Source: Symbiodinium natans
Taxonomy: Eukaryota > Sar > Dinophyceae > Suessiales > Symbiodiniaceae
DNA length: 38,122 nucleotides
Direction: 5' to 3'
Assembly: GCA_905221605.1 (NCBI GenBank)
Contig: CAJNDS010000992.1
Location: 1-38,122, forward strand
Below the pieces are notes generated by a model that was given only the letters and a program-made list of their open reading frames with translations, was not told the DNA's origin and ran no database searches. The position numbers and the translations under genes were made by a program. This document shows, in pieces, positions 24,851 to 37,062 of this stretch. Numbering within the stretch: the stretch's first letter is position 1; every line of letters starts with the position of its first letter.

Positions 24851-25148
24851 AAAGGGCATTTTTGATGCCATGACAAGAAATGTATCGGCCTTGCATGGCC
24901 TGCGATCCTCGAGGGCGGGTTTTGAACTTACTGTATCGGTTCAACAAGCGGTTGCCTTAGGGACCCAGCTTAGGTGGGTTAACGGGACTGCTCAGTTAGC
25001 CGATGGTTTGACTAAGGACAATGCGGGGGCCCGTAGGGGTTTCGTAGAGTTCTTAGCTAGAGGTCAACGGTGGAGTGTGGTTCATGACCCGTCTTTCACA
25101 GCAGGCAAGAAACTGACGAAGCGACAGTTACAGCAGAAGCTTATATAA
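24851..25148 (+). pseudogene. End of a Ty1/copia pol (RNase H C-terminus)
   Basis: Up to 92 codons match the end of dinoflagellate copia pol: LRWVNGTAQLADGLTKDNA, then FVEFLARGQRWSVVHDPSF and a basic tail before TAA (25146-25148). LADxLTK is the hallmark of the copia RNase H end. The upstream part of pol is missing, so the fragment was cut before or when it came to lie next to the 292-bp repeat. Confidence 0.8.
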
Positions 25149-25421
25149 GGATCAAGAGAACTTCTTCGTCGGTGCCTTGAAGGCATTTGCCGCTTCTTCT
25201 CATTATCCCTGGTTCGATTTAGATCCTATGCCGTACGATGATATTGAGCCCAGAAACCTCAAAGAAGTATTAGGGATATGAGTTTGAAGCATGACACACG
25301 TTTCACATGAGGTTCTGAGCTTGTGCAGGACTGAACTCTGTCTGCAGGGTGGGATTTCTCGAGCCACGCAGGAAAAGATAGGGAGCGAGGCCTGTGGGCC
25401 TGCTGATGTTGTGGCGCACTG
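25149..25421. other. No gene seen
   Basis: It may include the 3' untranslated or LTR part of the copia fragment to its left, but no repeat partner was found in the window. Confidence 0.4.
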
Positions 25422-26372
25422 CTACTTCAATGATCTCATGCAACCTTTAAAACTCTCAGGATCATCAAGACGTGCCACTTCCGCATTCAGCTCGTGCAAC
25501 TTCCAACCTTGTGGCCCATTTATGAGCGTCGTACGAAACCTGACATCATGCGCTGCAAGAGCAGTAGCACAGTCGATCAAGCGCGAAGAGTTGCATCGGT
25601 TGACATGCACACCTTCAGACAACACCTGGAACCTCTCGGTGAGTGCAAGGAACGGACCATGAAGCTGCAAAGCGCGCACATCACAGGTGGGGTCACTCAT
25701 CACAACACGGATGTCACCACGCACAGACAAGGAATTTTGCTTCAGGTACAACGCAGGAATCTTGATGCCATCGCGTTCAAGCACAAGATTATCGTCCTGA
25801 TCTCTGCCAACACTCCACCCGACGCGGTAGAGCTTGCCAAGTGACAACAGGGGACTCGTGACGGGTGCAATGAGCCAGCGATCCTTCACAGATGCACCGC
25901 TGAGCTCAAGGACGGCCTCACGGATGCCATGCGATTTCAAAGGGTTCCCCTGAGCATCCCGGTACCAGTGATTGGAAGATGCAACCTTGTGACCCACATT
26001 GGCATAGGATTCAGGCAGGCAGGAGTGGTCAGCGCCTGAGTCCAACACGATTTCCACCTGCTGGTGGCGCACATGGTCACCTTGCCGCTGGAGGGCACGC
26101 ACATCACCCGGTGGAACAGGCTCCTGGGTATCATCGTCCCATGACAACCAGTGTGCATCATCATCACTATATGTCATGTCATAGCACATACCCGCAGAAG
26201 GACGCATGGAATGCTGCACGGGCACTTGAACAGGTGGAGGCCGAATCTCGCGATTTCCTTGAAAATCGGACAATTTCGCCTGGGAGGGCGGAATCTCGGG
26301 TTTTCCCTGGAAAACGGACAATTTCGCCTGGGGCGTCTCGGCTGACAACCCAAGAGGAGAGTTTGCAACCAC
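25422..26372 (-). pseudogene. Copia aspartic protease region, truncated
   Basis: The 316-codon minus-strand frame contains VEIVLDSGADHSCLPESYA (DSGAD at 26028-26042), the retropepsin active-site block, followed by LIAPVTSPLLSLGKLYR and further pro-like sequence. It would cut the copia polyprotein. The frame runs out at 25422 with no integrase, RT or RNase H behind it. Its start lies within the hairpin repeat and overlaps the gag frame, so gag and protease are joined through a frame change in that repeat. Orientation is opposite to the copia fragment at 24851-25148, so the two need not be one element. Confidence 0.8.
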
Positions 26373-28047
26373 ATGGGCTCCCAGCAGAGGAGCACTTCCT
26401 GAGATGGCACAACAAGCTGCACAAACTCATCGTTGCGCCCATCACGTACCATGCGCACTTGCCCATCACTTGCATCCAGCTGGCAAAGGTCAACTTCAAC
26501 ACGGCGCACAGAGCCCGGGACTACAGTGCTAGACGACGGGGCCGCCGAGGATGTCGCGGCTTGCGAAGCAGTCGTGGCTGTCTCAGCGCCGGCGACCTGA
26601 TTCACTGAGGACTGACCCTTAGATCTCCAGCACTCCTGCGCATAGTGGCCCTTGCGCCCGCAATTGAAACACTCTGTTTGCGATTTGTCGACCTTGCCTT
26701 TGCTCTTGCCTTTGCCTTTCTCATCCTTGCCACCTCCCTTTTTATCCTTGCCCTTAGGTTTCCCTTTAGGATTCTTGCCTCCATCACCCTTAGGCTTGCC
26801 CTTGCTGCTACCCCTGCCTTTAGAGTTTCCGCGACCACCTTTGCGCTTACCCTTCTGAACTGCATCCACTTCCATTGGCACGACATCAGGATTGACAGGA
26901 GGGTCCACGATGCCAAGACTCTGGTGAACCTTGGTCACACTCCAAGACGTGGTGGTGATCTCATAAGCAAGGATGTAAGACCTGACGGATTCATAGGTGG
27001 ACGCTTCGGTCATGCTCAGCTGCACGTGCTGACGGATGGCCTGAGGAAGACACCTCATTAGGCTCCCGAGCATCACGTTGGGGTCGATTGCACGACCACT
27101 GACGCGTTCGTACTCTCCGCAAACACGCTCTAACCCATCTACTTGCTCCCGAAGGGTCTTAGACTTTTCAAATACCGGATATGCCATCACGGCATTTAAA
27201 AGAGCCATCGCACGAACTCGGCGAAAACGTTGTTTAATTGTCTCCATACTTCGAAACCAGAACGCTCCTGCACTTGCTTCAGAATCGACTTCGGTTTGTG
27301 ATGAAGAACGGTAGCAAGTATTGCGTATAGGCGACGCGAGCGATCAAGGACATCGGCCGGAAGGCCTTGCAGGGAGTATGTGGTGCTAAGGTGGGCTTCA
27401 ACATGAGCCAGCTCTTCCTCGTATCTGCCATCGGCAAAGATAAGCCACGTGCGAAAACTATGCGCCCAATCTTGCCATTGGGACAGGTCAAAACCATGAT
27501 CAGTGGAACCGAAGTTGGTTGGCCTGCTTAACACTTTGTTGGCGTCCCTGAAGCCTGACATACTAGATGCACCTGCATTGCCTGGAGTCCCGCCACGGAC
27601 TGCCTGCACGGCGGCAGCAGCCGCTTGCGCTACAGCCTCTGTCACTATTTCTTGGGCAGGTTTCTACCTGCTTCTTGCGCAACATTCTCTGTGCAGGTTT
27701 GACCTGTTTCACCTTACCGTTAAAGACTACGGTCCGAACAGCGCTGCAGCCTCAGATGTCATCATCATTTGCTGCATCATCGCTACCATCTGACTCATAT
27801 CCACAGCACCTGCTGTCGGTGACCCTACAACAGGACTGAAAGGATTCGGGAACGGTCCCTGAGGACCCGCAGTGGCACCTCCAGGGGTTGCATGTGGTTG
27901 CAACTCTGGATCAGAGATGTCATCATCAGCATCAGCCAAATCACTCAGTGTCACGGGGAAGGCACCGCCACAAGACTCAAGCTTGCAAATGCACGCCAAC
28001 AAAGGATCTCGTGGAAAGGAAACAACAAGGGGTATGCTGCTTGTCAC
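26174..28047 (-). pseudogene. Copia gag with zinc knuckle, frameshifted
   Basis: Three minus-strand frames in series: 28047-27727 (a DADDDISDPELQ region, then MSQMVAMMQQMM, like the N-terminus of copia gags), 27645-27196 (WQDWAHSFRTWLIFADGRYEEEL, gag core) and 27247-26174. The last has ERVCGEYERVSGRAI, a Lys/Gly-rich stretch and a CCHC knuckle CFNCGRKGHYAQEC at 26630-26671. Stops at 27727 and 27664 and a one-base shift near 27200-27240 break it. The knuckle would bind the element RNA. It runs on into the protease frame through the hairpin repeat. Confidence 0.8.
26247..26370 (+). repeat. Dispersed repeat with two hairpin units (copy 2)
   Basis: Related to 3711-3840 in the same orientation. 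Hairpins: CGATTT/AAATCG (26251-26268) and GTTTTCC/GGAAAAC (26300-26315). It lies inside the gag/protease overlap and is translated in both frames there (for example KLSVFQGKPEIPP and KLSDFQGNREI on the minus strand). Confidence 0.75.
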
Positions 28048-28550
28048 GCAATCCTATGGCGCAATGCACCGATGCAAGGTCACGGAGGAAAAGGTGGGCT
28101 TGCCTTCCACCACACACCATGGCTCTTCGGCACGGCCGCCGGAACTGCACACTACGAACTCAGCTTACAAGGATCTGTGGAAACCCGAACGGAAGAACCT
28201 AAGTTCAAAGCCTGGGCCCCTGAACACAAACCCCAGACAAAGTTCCCACGTGTTCTTGTCACTACCTCTCAGTGTCGGGACTGGGTCCTGTCCCGCACGA
28301 GCCACCTCACAGCCCTGACCAAAGGAAAGGACCGCCAGGCGCTCCGCTACCATGCTCACATTTTGAACACTCAAAGGCCTGCGGAGTCACTCAAGATTCA
28401 TCGGGCTCAACTACAGGGAGCAAAGTAAAAACACAAATCAGTACTAGAAAATGTGGGCTTCTACACAAACGGAAAATCCTTAGCAGAATGTCATCGTCCT
28501 TGTCCGACAGTTCCGGGGACGTTATTTCGGCCGCAACACCAGCTCCGAAG
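28048..28550. other. No recognisable gene
   Basis: A 178-codon plus-strand ORF (27892-28428) is open but looks like the shadow of the minus-strand gag plus flank. At 28489 a short plus ORF starts MSSSLSDSSGDV and ends near 28651. No domain seen. Confidence 0.4.
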
Positions 28551-28680
28551 AGGGCTTGGAGGGCTTCGAAGGGGGCTGAGGGCTTCAAGGAGTTCAAGGG
28601 CTTCGAAGCCGAAGGGCATGGGGGCTTGAGGCGGGCTTCACGGGGTGCTTGAAAGGGATGCTTCAAGGTGCTTCGAAGCC
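28551..28680. repeat. Irregular GGCTTC/GAAGCC-rich repeat
   Basis: Many spaced copies of GGCTTC, CTTCAAGG and the palindrome GGCTTCGAAGCC (28599-28610; near-copy at 28670-28680). Confidence 0.6.
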
Positions 28681-28841
28681 TCTGCCATGTCAACAAGAAA
28701 CAAGAGGGTAAAAATTTGAATGCTTTCCACTTCTCTGCCATGACAACAGGAAACAAAGAGGTGAAATTCAGAATAATTATCAGAATTTACAATACTTGCC
28801 ATTCCTCTGCCATGACAACAAAAAACAAGGGGGTGAAATTT
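28681..28841. repeat. Three spaced copies of a 36-bp unit
   Basis: TCTGCCATGNCAACA followed by a purine-rich run and a GTGAAATT-like end, at 28681-28716, 28734-28769 and 28806-28841. Spacing is 53 and 72 bp, so it is not a simple tandem array. Confidence 0.75.
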
Positions 28842-29877
28842 ACGGGGGCCGGTGCTTTGTCAAGCTGTTCCCGTTCCTCGTCAGTTTTCAAGGGTATCAA
28901 GAGAAGCCTTCATTTTTTAAGCACGCGGTGCACTGCACTCCACTTACTGTCACACTCAGTCCCCGGCGGGTCAGCGTACACAGTCTACTGTGGTTGGCTC
29001 TTTCGGCAAGCAGAGAGAGAAAGGGAGAGACTTTGTTTCTCAGAATGCAAGGAATACCCCTCCGAAAAAGATTGACAACTTGACCAAAACTTGCATATGA
29101 AACGAAGACATTTCCCGGCAGTTTCCTTGCAGTCACGAGTACTGTCCCGAGCCGATTCGGTCAAGCATTTTCCGCAGGCATTTTGCATTCCTGCGCGTGG
29201 CATCCTGTCTGCTCGGTCGTTGACTTCTTGTCTGACCGTTCAAGCCCGACGTGGACTCGGCTAGCCAACCATGCATCAAACCTGCCATCACCTTTGCCGA
29301 CTTTGATGTTTAGTTTTGTTTTATTTTTCAACCACAACAATATTTCGATGTTTGGAATTCTCTCACATGTGCACTTTCTTTCGTCAAAACAACAACGCGT
29401 TTGCCCCCCCCCTGAGAGGTGCGAAATGCTTCACATGTGTTTGTTGTTCGTTGTGCGTTGTCGTTGTGCAAAAGAAGGTTACTCTGGTCATGCGTGTGGT
29501 TTGTTCGAACTCATTCAATGGAAGTTTCCCGATCTTCGCCAGGAGTTTGTAGCGAAAAATCATGTTTTGTAAACACGTCAATGACACGGCTTCGTTTTGC
29601 AAACGCATGGCACGTAAGAGAGACACAATGCCATTCAGTTATATGTGAGGCAGTGTGTCCGAACGCAGCTGGAACATGCTCGAACACATATTTGTGCGGC
29701 ACTGTTGGTGCACGACATCGCAGATGGGATTCTAAATATCTTCAAATGGTTCGATGTCATTGGAAGCCTGTTCAAAGGGTTGAATCCACAAGCCGTTTCA
29801 CGGTTCGCGTTCTGCAACCCACACAGCACAGACGATGATACATTGCATTGGGTAGTTCGTTAGTTCGCTTTACAGCA
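28842..29877. other. No recognisable gene
   Basis: Short ORFs only, on both strands. A plus-strand ATG at 29878 opens 89 codons that could be a first exon of the transporter described next, but nothing in it is diagnostic. Confidence 0.4.
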
Positions 29878-30204
29878 ATGGCCGAGTGGCCAAATGAAGG
29901 GAACCATGACCATGAAATGCCTTTTGAAGAGGCGCGTGCGACTAGCAATGTGCGTGAATTCATGAATTTGTGTTGCTTCGTTCAACATGCATTTGAGTGC
30001 ATGCAGGTTCGTGCACTCCTCACGCAGATGCAAGTTACAGACAAGGCCCAACTGTGCAGCATGGCGTTTGCAGCACTATTCACAACTAGCTATCACTTTG
30101 TTGGATTTTGTATTCTACCGATGTTCTGGCGAGGAGCTTCTGGATGACGGATTTGTTGCAGGATCCGGCGGTTGGACCCTCAATGATGTGCCTGTGCAGG
30201 TGCA

Positions 30205-33200
30205 ATGCATGTTCCTGCTTATTGGATTCGCACAGGTTGGGAAATCTCCACAGCAGTGTGTCTTTTCGTGGCACTTGGTGGAATGCTGTTAGGACGGCAT
30301 CTCAGTACTGCAGCCTCAGCTTGTTTTCCTCCATGTACAGTGGCTGCGATTCAATGTTGCTTTGGTTGGCTTGTGCCCGGTGATGGTGGATGTTTTTCGC
30401 ATAGAGTTGTGACAGCTGTGATTCAGTCGTTTCTTGCTTGTGCGAGGCATTGAGATTCAGTTAGACATTGAACAGGGTCCTGCACTTACTTGATGGGGTG
30501 TTATTCCTGGATTCAGACACTGTATTGCCTGTCCAGGTGAGATCCGCTTCTTTGCTTTGGGCGGCATCGTGGGCCCACTCCTTGCAGTCAGCTTGCCTTG
30601 TTGCACTGCGGTTGTGAGCAACTTTGTCGCCAATTTGCAGGGCATGACATGATGAAATGGTTGATCGGATTTTGGCGTTCGGCATGTCAGGTGGTATCAT
30701 GCCTGATCGACAGTTTGGGACGCCTGGGATTCTTGTGGCTCGGTTTGCTGCCCAGACACTGACTGCACTTCAGAAGTTTGCTGAAAAGTTCGATACTTGT
30801 GAATGTCCGTGAGGTGGAATTGGATTTTGCATTGGCGCAGCAGTGCAAAGCAAAAACCTGAGGTTACGTTGCTGCCAACATTGCATGAACTTGGGTATAT
30901 CGACTGCTCAGGATTTTATCCTTCGCAAAGCGTGCTGCCCAATGGAGCTTGTATCTCAGGCGGGGTCCCTTTGACAGTTGCTTCAGCAAGTGTTGCGGAA
31001 AATCATTCAATTTAGGACCGTAATTGCATTGTAAATATTTTGAAATGGAAACGACCAGCTTGAGCGGCGGGCTAAGTGCGACATCCGGGTGATCCCCCTG
31101 TCTGTCGTCGAATCATTGTGTACAGGGTCGTTATGCCAAGCACACCTTTCAAATGGCAATCCAGCAGCAGGGTGTTGACCGAACTCATGGCATCATTGAC
31201 AGGGGCCGCCGCAGGTTTACTTTGCGCCGGACACCCGTTGTCTCCCCAGCGCATGACTTCGAGCAGACTGTTCGACAGACTGAGGCAAGCATTCCTATCT
31301 TTCAGGGTGAGGTATCTCATCCGGACTGCCGCTGTCGGTGATGCGTGCGATGCTGTGGAAGGGCAACGGGTGGTTCTGAAGTGCGCAGGAGCATCGTGGT
31401 GCAATGGTTACAGCGTACCAGTACAGCTCTGCCGTTTGTCGTCCTTGCAGCTGGAATCCTTCGGGTCAGAGGTCTTTTTGAAAACGGCCAGGCTTGCCAT
31501 CGCATTCGGCATCCTGGTGACGTCGAGCCTTGAGGTCTGGGTTCACCCAAGTGTGTGTGGCTCTCATTTTGCACTGCAGAATTACCAAAGTTCTTTCCGC
31601 ATCTTTCCACAGCCTCAAATTGGAATCTCAGGTCCACTTCAGATGTCATGGTGCTTGTGCTGGCAGGTGGGGATAGGAACGATAGGGACTGCAGAGCTCA
31701 GGGCTTGGGAGATTGATGGAGAACATCGCTGAGTCCTCTGAGGCCTGCTGACAGGGGGCGTGTATTTCCTGCTCGCTCCTGAGCCGTCAGCGTGTTTGTT
31801 CAGAGATGTGTTATGAGACAAGCATTCAGGCCCAATTCCTACAGATGGCTGGTTTCCAGGTTCAGCGGCCATGGAGAACGGCTGACCCCATTTTTCGATT
31901 GTGATGAACTTTGTGTCAGGAGAAGATTCAAAGAAGCTCTAGAGTTGGCTCGCCGCACGTGCGGTTCCAGCCAAGATGTCAGGCCAGCATTGGCGCCTTC
32001 TGGCGGTGTTGTTGCCTTAGAGCCCTGCAATCCTGCATGCTTGCTCAGATGCAGGCTTGAAATTGCAATGTGCTACAAAGAGTTCCGCAGAGAGCGGAAG
32101 CTTGGCAGCAGACATGCAACATCAAACGCAGCAGCAGAATCTGCACCAGCAGCATGCAGATCTTTATCTTTTGTGACCTGGCAGGGCAACGGGCAAGCCA
32201 AACTGGGTTGAGTTGCTCTCAGGCGTCAACCTCAAGGCCCATAGAATCGCCGTAGAACAGGTTTACATCAGTTCACGACCAACGGATGTTCTTCTGAACC
32301 TCAGGCGTTGGCGATAGCGGTGGTGCTCCAGCTTCTGCAGCAGCTTTGTGGCACAGGGCCGAGATTTCCACTTAAGTCCAGAGGTAAAGCGGTAGAGTGA
32401 GAGCAAGATGAGCAAGTCTGTCAAGGCTTTGTCTACTTCTTGCTTAATGGTGCAGACTTGATGAACAAGATCTTTCAGTCTTCAGGCAGTGCCGCTTCAA
32501 TGTAAACCCTCTTCAACAGTTTCATGTGCTGGCAGGTGGCTTTGCATTTAGTCCTTGGTGCAGCACCCAGTCAGAATGCAGACACATGTCTTTACTTCGA
32601 ACTGCGAGTGTTGTTGAGGTTTGTTACTGCCAACTTGATGGGAACACTTCCAGCAACACCGGCCCGATTTCGGCAGCGGTTCCTGGTGGCGACCAGTGCC
32701 AAAATGATGTTGTCAACGCACATTGGACGTTGGCGGCTTTCCCGATTCAGGTTTGAAAGTGGTTTAGAGGTTGTTGGGGCTGGGTTGAGGCGCAGCATGT
32801 TGGACTGTAGCCAAGCTTCGAGCATCGCCAGGCAATGCTCCTGGTTGATCGTGTGGGTCGGAAAAAGCTGCTTCTTTTCAGTGCAGCCACGATGATGACT
32901 TGCTGTTGCGAGCTTACTTGCATGATGATACGTGGCACAACTATTTAACAGACTGGGCGTCAGTGCCATCAATCGACAGAACACGAAGCAAATTGACTGC
33001 AGCGGTGCACAAGTGTGGAGCTGACCAGGCGTAGTTCTCGCTGCTGTGCAGGGCTCGGCAGTGTTTGTTAAGCTGAAATGGTGTGTTTGGGTTTGAATGG
33101 TTTGACTCACGTCGAAAGGCTGGCACCTGTGCCCACGTTGATGAATCATCCGCTGCGGGCCCAACTGGGAGTGTTTGCGAACTGTTGATTTCAGGATACT

Positions 33201-35615
33201 CACGTGTGCAGGGCAGGATGTACTTGCTGCAGCTACACAGCAGCCTTAGGCAATCGATGCCAGCGGGTGCAGTGATGCTTACAAAGCGGTGATGGCAGGC
33301 AATGCCGGCTCTGTTGGACCAATCGCAACGTGTCTCAAAGGCAACTTGCTTGGCACCCTCGCAGGTGCAATCCTCGTTCACACTTTTGCGTATGCGTGTG
33401 GCGGCATCCTTGGGGTCGTTTGAGCAGTTTGCAGCAAACTTACCGCCGTAACTTCAACATACTTCAACCAATGACTCCAGTCTCACAGACCAGCTTAGGT
33501 TGGGGACCCATTACTTGGGTTTTTTGTGCGGAAATCTTTCCGCTCAAGTGCCCGGGCTCATATGCATGCAGTAATGTACCCAGTGAGTCTAGAATGTCTG
33601 GCTCATGCAATGTGTTTCAAGTCTGTCAGTACTCTTGCAAGCCAGGTACAAATCCAAAGCAAGTGGTCTGGTAACGTCTGCTCATTGGGCTTGCGCCCGA
33701 GATCCTGTGGGTTTAGTAGGATATTGCTCGGCATTCCAGCGGGTTCTAGAAGAACCATATGATGTCTCAAACTCAAGCATCGGTCATGCTCTTGCCGCTT
33801 CTGCTGCGCGTTCCAGCTGCTCACATTCATCATTCGCACCTTCGTCAGTCACTTTCTGTGTCTTGTGTGTTTGCTTGAAATCAAATGCTTTTATTGTTTG
33901 AGTTTTCGCGTCGGTCCTTCATTCCACTCCTACATTCTGCTTCCTAACCTTAACACTCTTGACCTGAAATCCAAATGTACAGGCATGTTTCAATCATGGT
34001 GGCTGCAGGTTGCTTGCCACATTGCGATTCAGAAAGCTCTGTGCAAATGTCAGAACGCCACTTTTCGCAAGATTGCTTTTGCAAAGTAGCGTACGTAAAC
34101 GGTGAGAAAGTTTTGTTGTCACAAAAAGCTGTTTTGCCGAGTCTTGTATCTGGAAGTACGTTATTCTGCTCAGAACTGGTATGTTTCTACAACCTCGGCC
34201 CGAGACTAGTGATCCGGGACCTCTGTAAATGCTGGAGGGGGTGTTGCTGGCTTTGGCGTGGCGAAGTTTGTTCGAACCATAAGTGTGTTGTGTGACAGCT
34301 TGGCTGGGTTTCCCGTTAACCTTCAACACTTTAACACAAGCGTCCGCGTTTAAAGCCAAGCATTTTGGAAACATACAATTTCGACTTGGACTTTTAAAAG
34401 CAATCGCAGCAAGCGGTTGGCATCATGCTTGTTCTTAGTGACTTATCATCATTCTTTTCTCGGAAGCCCACCGCATCATTGAGTGTTGGCCAGCATGTGG
34501 TTTCGATCAAAACTTGCCTTGCAACAAATTGTGGCATTCACACGATTGTGAAACAGTGCTTGACCACAAGAGATCATTTCTGGCCATGGCCGGATTTTCC
34601 AGTACAGTTTTAGTCCAAACGTGACGACAAAAGTGCGACATGAACTGCTCCTGTTTTTATCGTCACAGTGCGAAACAACAATTTGTTTGTCGACAGGTGA
34701 CAAGTTGTTCTCGAGTGCGCCTTTGACAAAGGCCGTGAAGCAAGTTTTTGTTGGAAGCGAGTGGCTGTTCACACAAAAAGTGTGTTGATAAAGTGCGTTT
34801 TTTTTCCCCGCCGCAGGTTGGTGTTGCAACAGCACGTTGTTGCGAGTCGTTTTGGTGACTCGTTGTTTTTGCAAGCGCTGTTTGTAGAAGTTGTTTGGGC
34901 AAGCCGGGGCTTTGTGCAACACATGTCACATGTCACGTGCTTCTCGCAACATGCGGCATGTCGGATGCACTGTCTCATGCTTTCACGAATGATTCAGTGA
35001 AGCGCCGGGGCTTTGGAATCTGCGAATGAAATCATTAAAGAGCCGTGCAGTTCTATCTTTCTCCTTCTCTTTCTTACTGTGTGCTCCGTGTCGGATTTGT
35101 TCAAAAAAGTTGGCCCGACCCTGAGCTTGTGAGTGCCCCTAAGGTTGGCTTTTACATCGTGGTGAGGGCATCCGGGCTGCTGTTGCCAGCAGTTGGTTTT
35201 CAGATGTCCTTTGCTTAAGTCTCCCTGCTAGCAAGGCACACGCCCTGCAAAGTAAGCAGTGGGCGTGAACCCAGGTTTTGGATTTTCGCGTTGTTCAACG
35301 CTCTCGGTGCGTTCGCCAGTAGTGGCCCCAATGTGGCCAAACTGCGGTTTGAGAATGTTGCGCTGTGTTTCCGGAATTGCCACTGTTTACATCAGCAGGT
35401 GTCTTGATGCCAGAGACTAAAGGCAAAACGCTCGAGGACTGAGCCGAGAAACACTGTCGCCCGTGTCGCAGTGATAAGGCTTGGTAACTTGGCTAGCTTC
35501 TTGGCTAGCTTCTTGGGAGCAGGAAATTCAGCTCATTTTCGACCCCTGGTTGCGAGGGGAGGACGCTGTGACCTCTCTGCTTGCAGGGGCTGACTGCGGT
35601 TCGGACTCACGCTGA
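30205..35615 (+). CDS. MFS sugar transporter gene, intron-rich (exons partly resolved)
   Basis: The sugar-porter signatures appear in order on the plus strand, in pieces. They are: AVCLFVALGGMLLG (30253-30294, helix 1); RFFALGGIVGPLL (about 30537-30583, helix 2); LIDSLGRLGFLWLGLL (about 30691-30750, loop 2-3 DxxGR motif); GGVPLTVASASVAE (30960-31000); PNSYRWLVS followed by RRRFKEALELARRTCG (31830-31859 and from 31920); LGWGPITWVFCAEIFPLKC (about 33494-33553, helix 10); GVLMPETKGKTLE (to 35436); then EIQLIF (from 35523), with a stop at 35613-35615. Together these match PESPRWL, GWGPxxWxxxxEIFP and PETKGxTLEEI of MFS sugar porters, which move sugars across membranes. Two introns are convincing: 31860-31919 (GT-AG) and 35437-35522 (GA-AG). 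Several exons remain unplaced, and the start is unknown. Confidence 0.65.
31830..31990 (+). other. Transporter exons around a 60-nt GT-AG intron
   Basis: Removing 31860-31919 joins RWLVS to RRRFKEALELARRTCG, giving the PESPRWL-x-x-(G)RxxEAL layout of sugar porters at the helix 6/loop boundary (here PNSYRWL, so Glu and Pro are replaced). The intron length is a multiple of three and stop-free, so it does not break the ORF. Confidence 0.6.
33494..33553 (+). other. Transporter exon: helix 10 GWGP...EIFP
   Basis: SLGWGPITWVFCAEIFPLKC matches the sugar-porter helix 10 consensus almost residue for residue. The exon edges are approximate: AG acceptors lie at 33492-33493 or 33497-33498. Confidence 0.75.
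35386..35615 (+). other. Transporter last exons: PETKGKTLE / EIQLIF, split by a GA-AG intron
   Basis: GVLMPETKGKTLE ends at 35436. Intron 35437-35522 (86 nt) begins GA and ends CAG, and EIQLIF resumes at 35523. GA donors are a known oddity of dinoflagellate introns. The intron contains CTTGGCTAGCTT twice in tandem. The reading frame then closes at TGA 35613. Confidence 0.7.
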
Positions 35616-37062
35616 TCTGACAATTGGCTGGCGAGGGGCTCTTGAGCACCTTTGTTCCTTTAGACAGATGTTTGTTCCTGGGCAATTGCAAATTTTTGCC
35701 CGGTCTCTTTGAATTTGCTGTCAGGAGACTCCCCGTGAAGTGATGATCTGCGGACAGGCCCATGATAGATGTTCGTTTCTGTGGGTTCGTACGCCCGTCC
35801 ATCGAAGTTCGCGCACGTCGCAGGACGATTCTGATTACGACAATTACGAGTTGCGGGTGAAGCCTGTCAACTTCTGAGTCATTGTACGCTGACTGTAATA
35901 GTGTCTTGCGACACTTTCAGTCTTTGCAAGCTATGGTTTTATTGCAGCTGCTTGACTCGGATGCTTGGTTGGCGCTTCGTCATGCTGTGGGACTTGACAT
36001 CAAAATTCAAGCCCAAGTGCATCCTTGCTGCACTTCTCCAAGCATTCTGGTTTGGAGATAGGCAATGTTTTGATGCTGCGATGGACGGCCCTTACTAGAA
36101 CTTGATGAGACAGTTTGCTTCGTAGATGGTGTGTTCCATATGCCCATCGCGCGTCGATTTACTCTTGCCGGCAATGCGTGTACAAACAGTGCAAATACGG
36201 CACGTTTTCCTGCATGCATGTCGAGACTGTATAATGATTCAGTATCGATTCGACTTAAGGAAAGGTGCATCTGGGCATCTCTCACTGCAAGTTCTGCCGA
36301 GTGGAAATTCATGGGCTGAACAGACACTTGTGAATGCGCGCGCTCTTTCGTATGGCGCTGTAACCAGGCTCAATGTGCTTATGGAGCCGTCGGGTGACCA
36401 ATGTGCAGCTGCTAAAGTATTGACATGGAACTGTGCTGCCTATGCTTAACAGTTCCTCCCAAGGTACCTTTGCACTGTAAGAGAAGCAACATCTGCAGGG
36501 TAGTGTCCACATCAGAGCAGGTGTAGAGTTGTGGAGTAACCGTTCAACACAAGAGCATCGAATCACAGAGTTTCAGCAATCTGCATATGCTTCCAGGACG
36601 CTTCGGGTGCCCTCCTCTGATTACTTTGATGGGTTGCTACGGTGGTATGGTGTAAATGCGGGATGTAGCTGATCCGCATCTACTCTTCTAGCTCGCTGAT
36701 TCAAAGATTCCGTTTCGAGTCTAAAGTCTGGAGTGTCGCTTTGCGGAGGGAAGTCCTTGGAAACCGCAGTGGATGATTTGGTGTCATCGCACAGTTGCCG
36801 GCTCCTGAGCAGACAGTGATTGCTGAAGGTCAGGAGCTGACCAAGAGCAATCAGCAGAAGAACTTTAACTTGCAAGGTTCATCACGGTGGTGGAGCCCAC
36901 TACGATGCCAGGTGTCAGAGTGCCTGTGTACCGTCGCTACGAGGTTCGAACTCTGATGTTCTCATGTATCCGTTTCAACATCGCCGACTATCAGTAGGAC
37001 TGCTTGCCTGCAGGATGCTGCAGAACGGGTTCTGGATCAGGCCTGTGTTTTGTAGTCATAGC

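Noticed and set aside
31076-31732. A 218-codon plus ORF read as a single protein
   Set aside because: It starts at a non-ATG codon and spans what seem to be several transporter exons and introns. Short hydrophobic pieces may be exons, but not the whole.
32592-33203. A 203-codon minus-strand ORF with a stretch resembling a LINE RT (AWLQSNMLRLNP)
   Set aside because: Only a dozen residues resemble RT motif D. The catalytic YxDD and the continuation are missing, and the region lies within the plus-strand transporter gene.
36936-36960. GGTTCGAACTC resembling a tRNA T-arm
   Set aside because: No matching acceptor, D and anticodon arms could be built around it.
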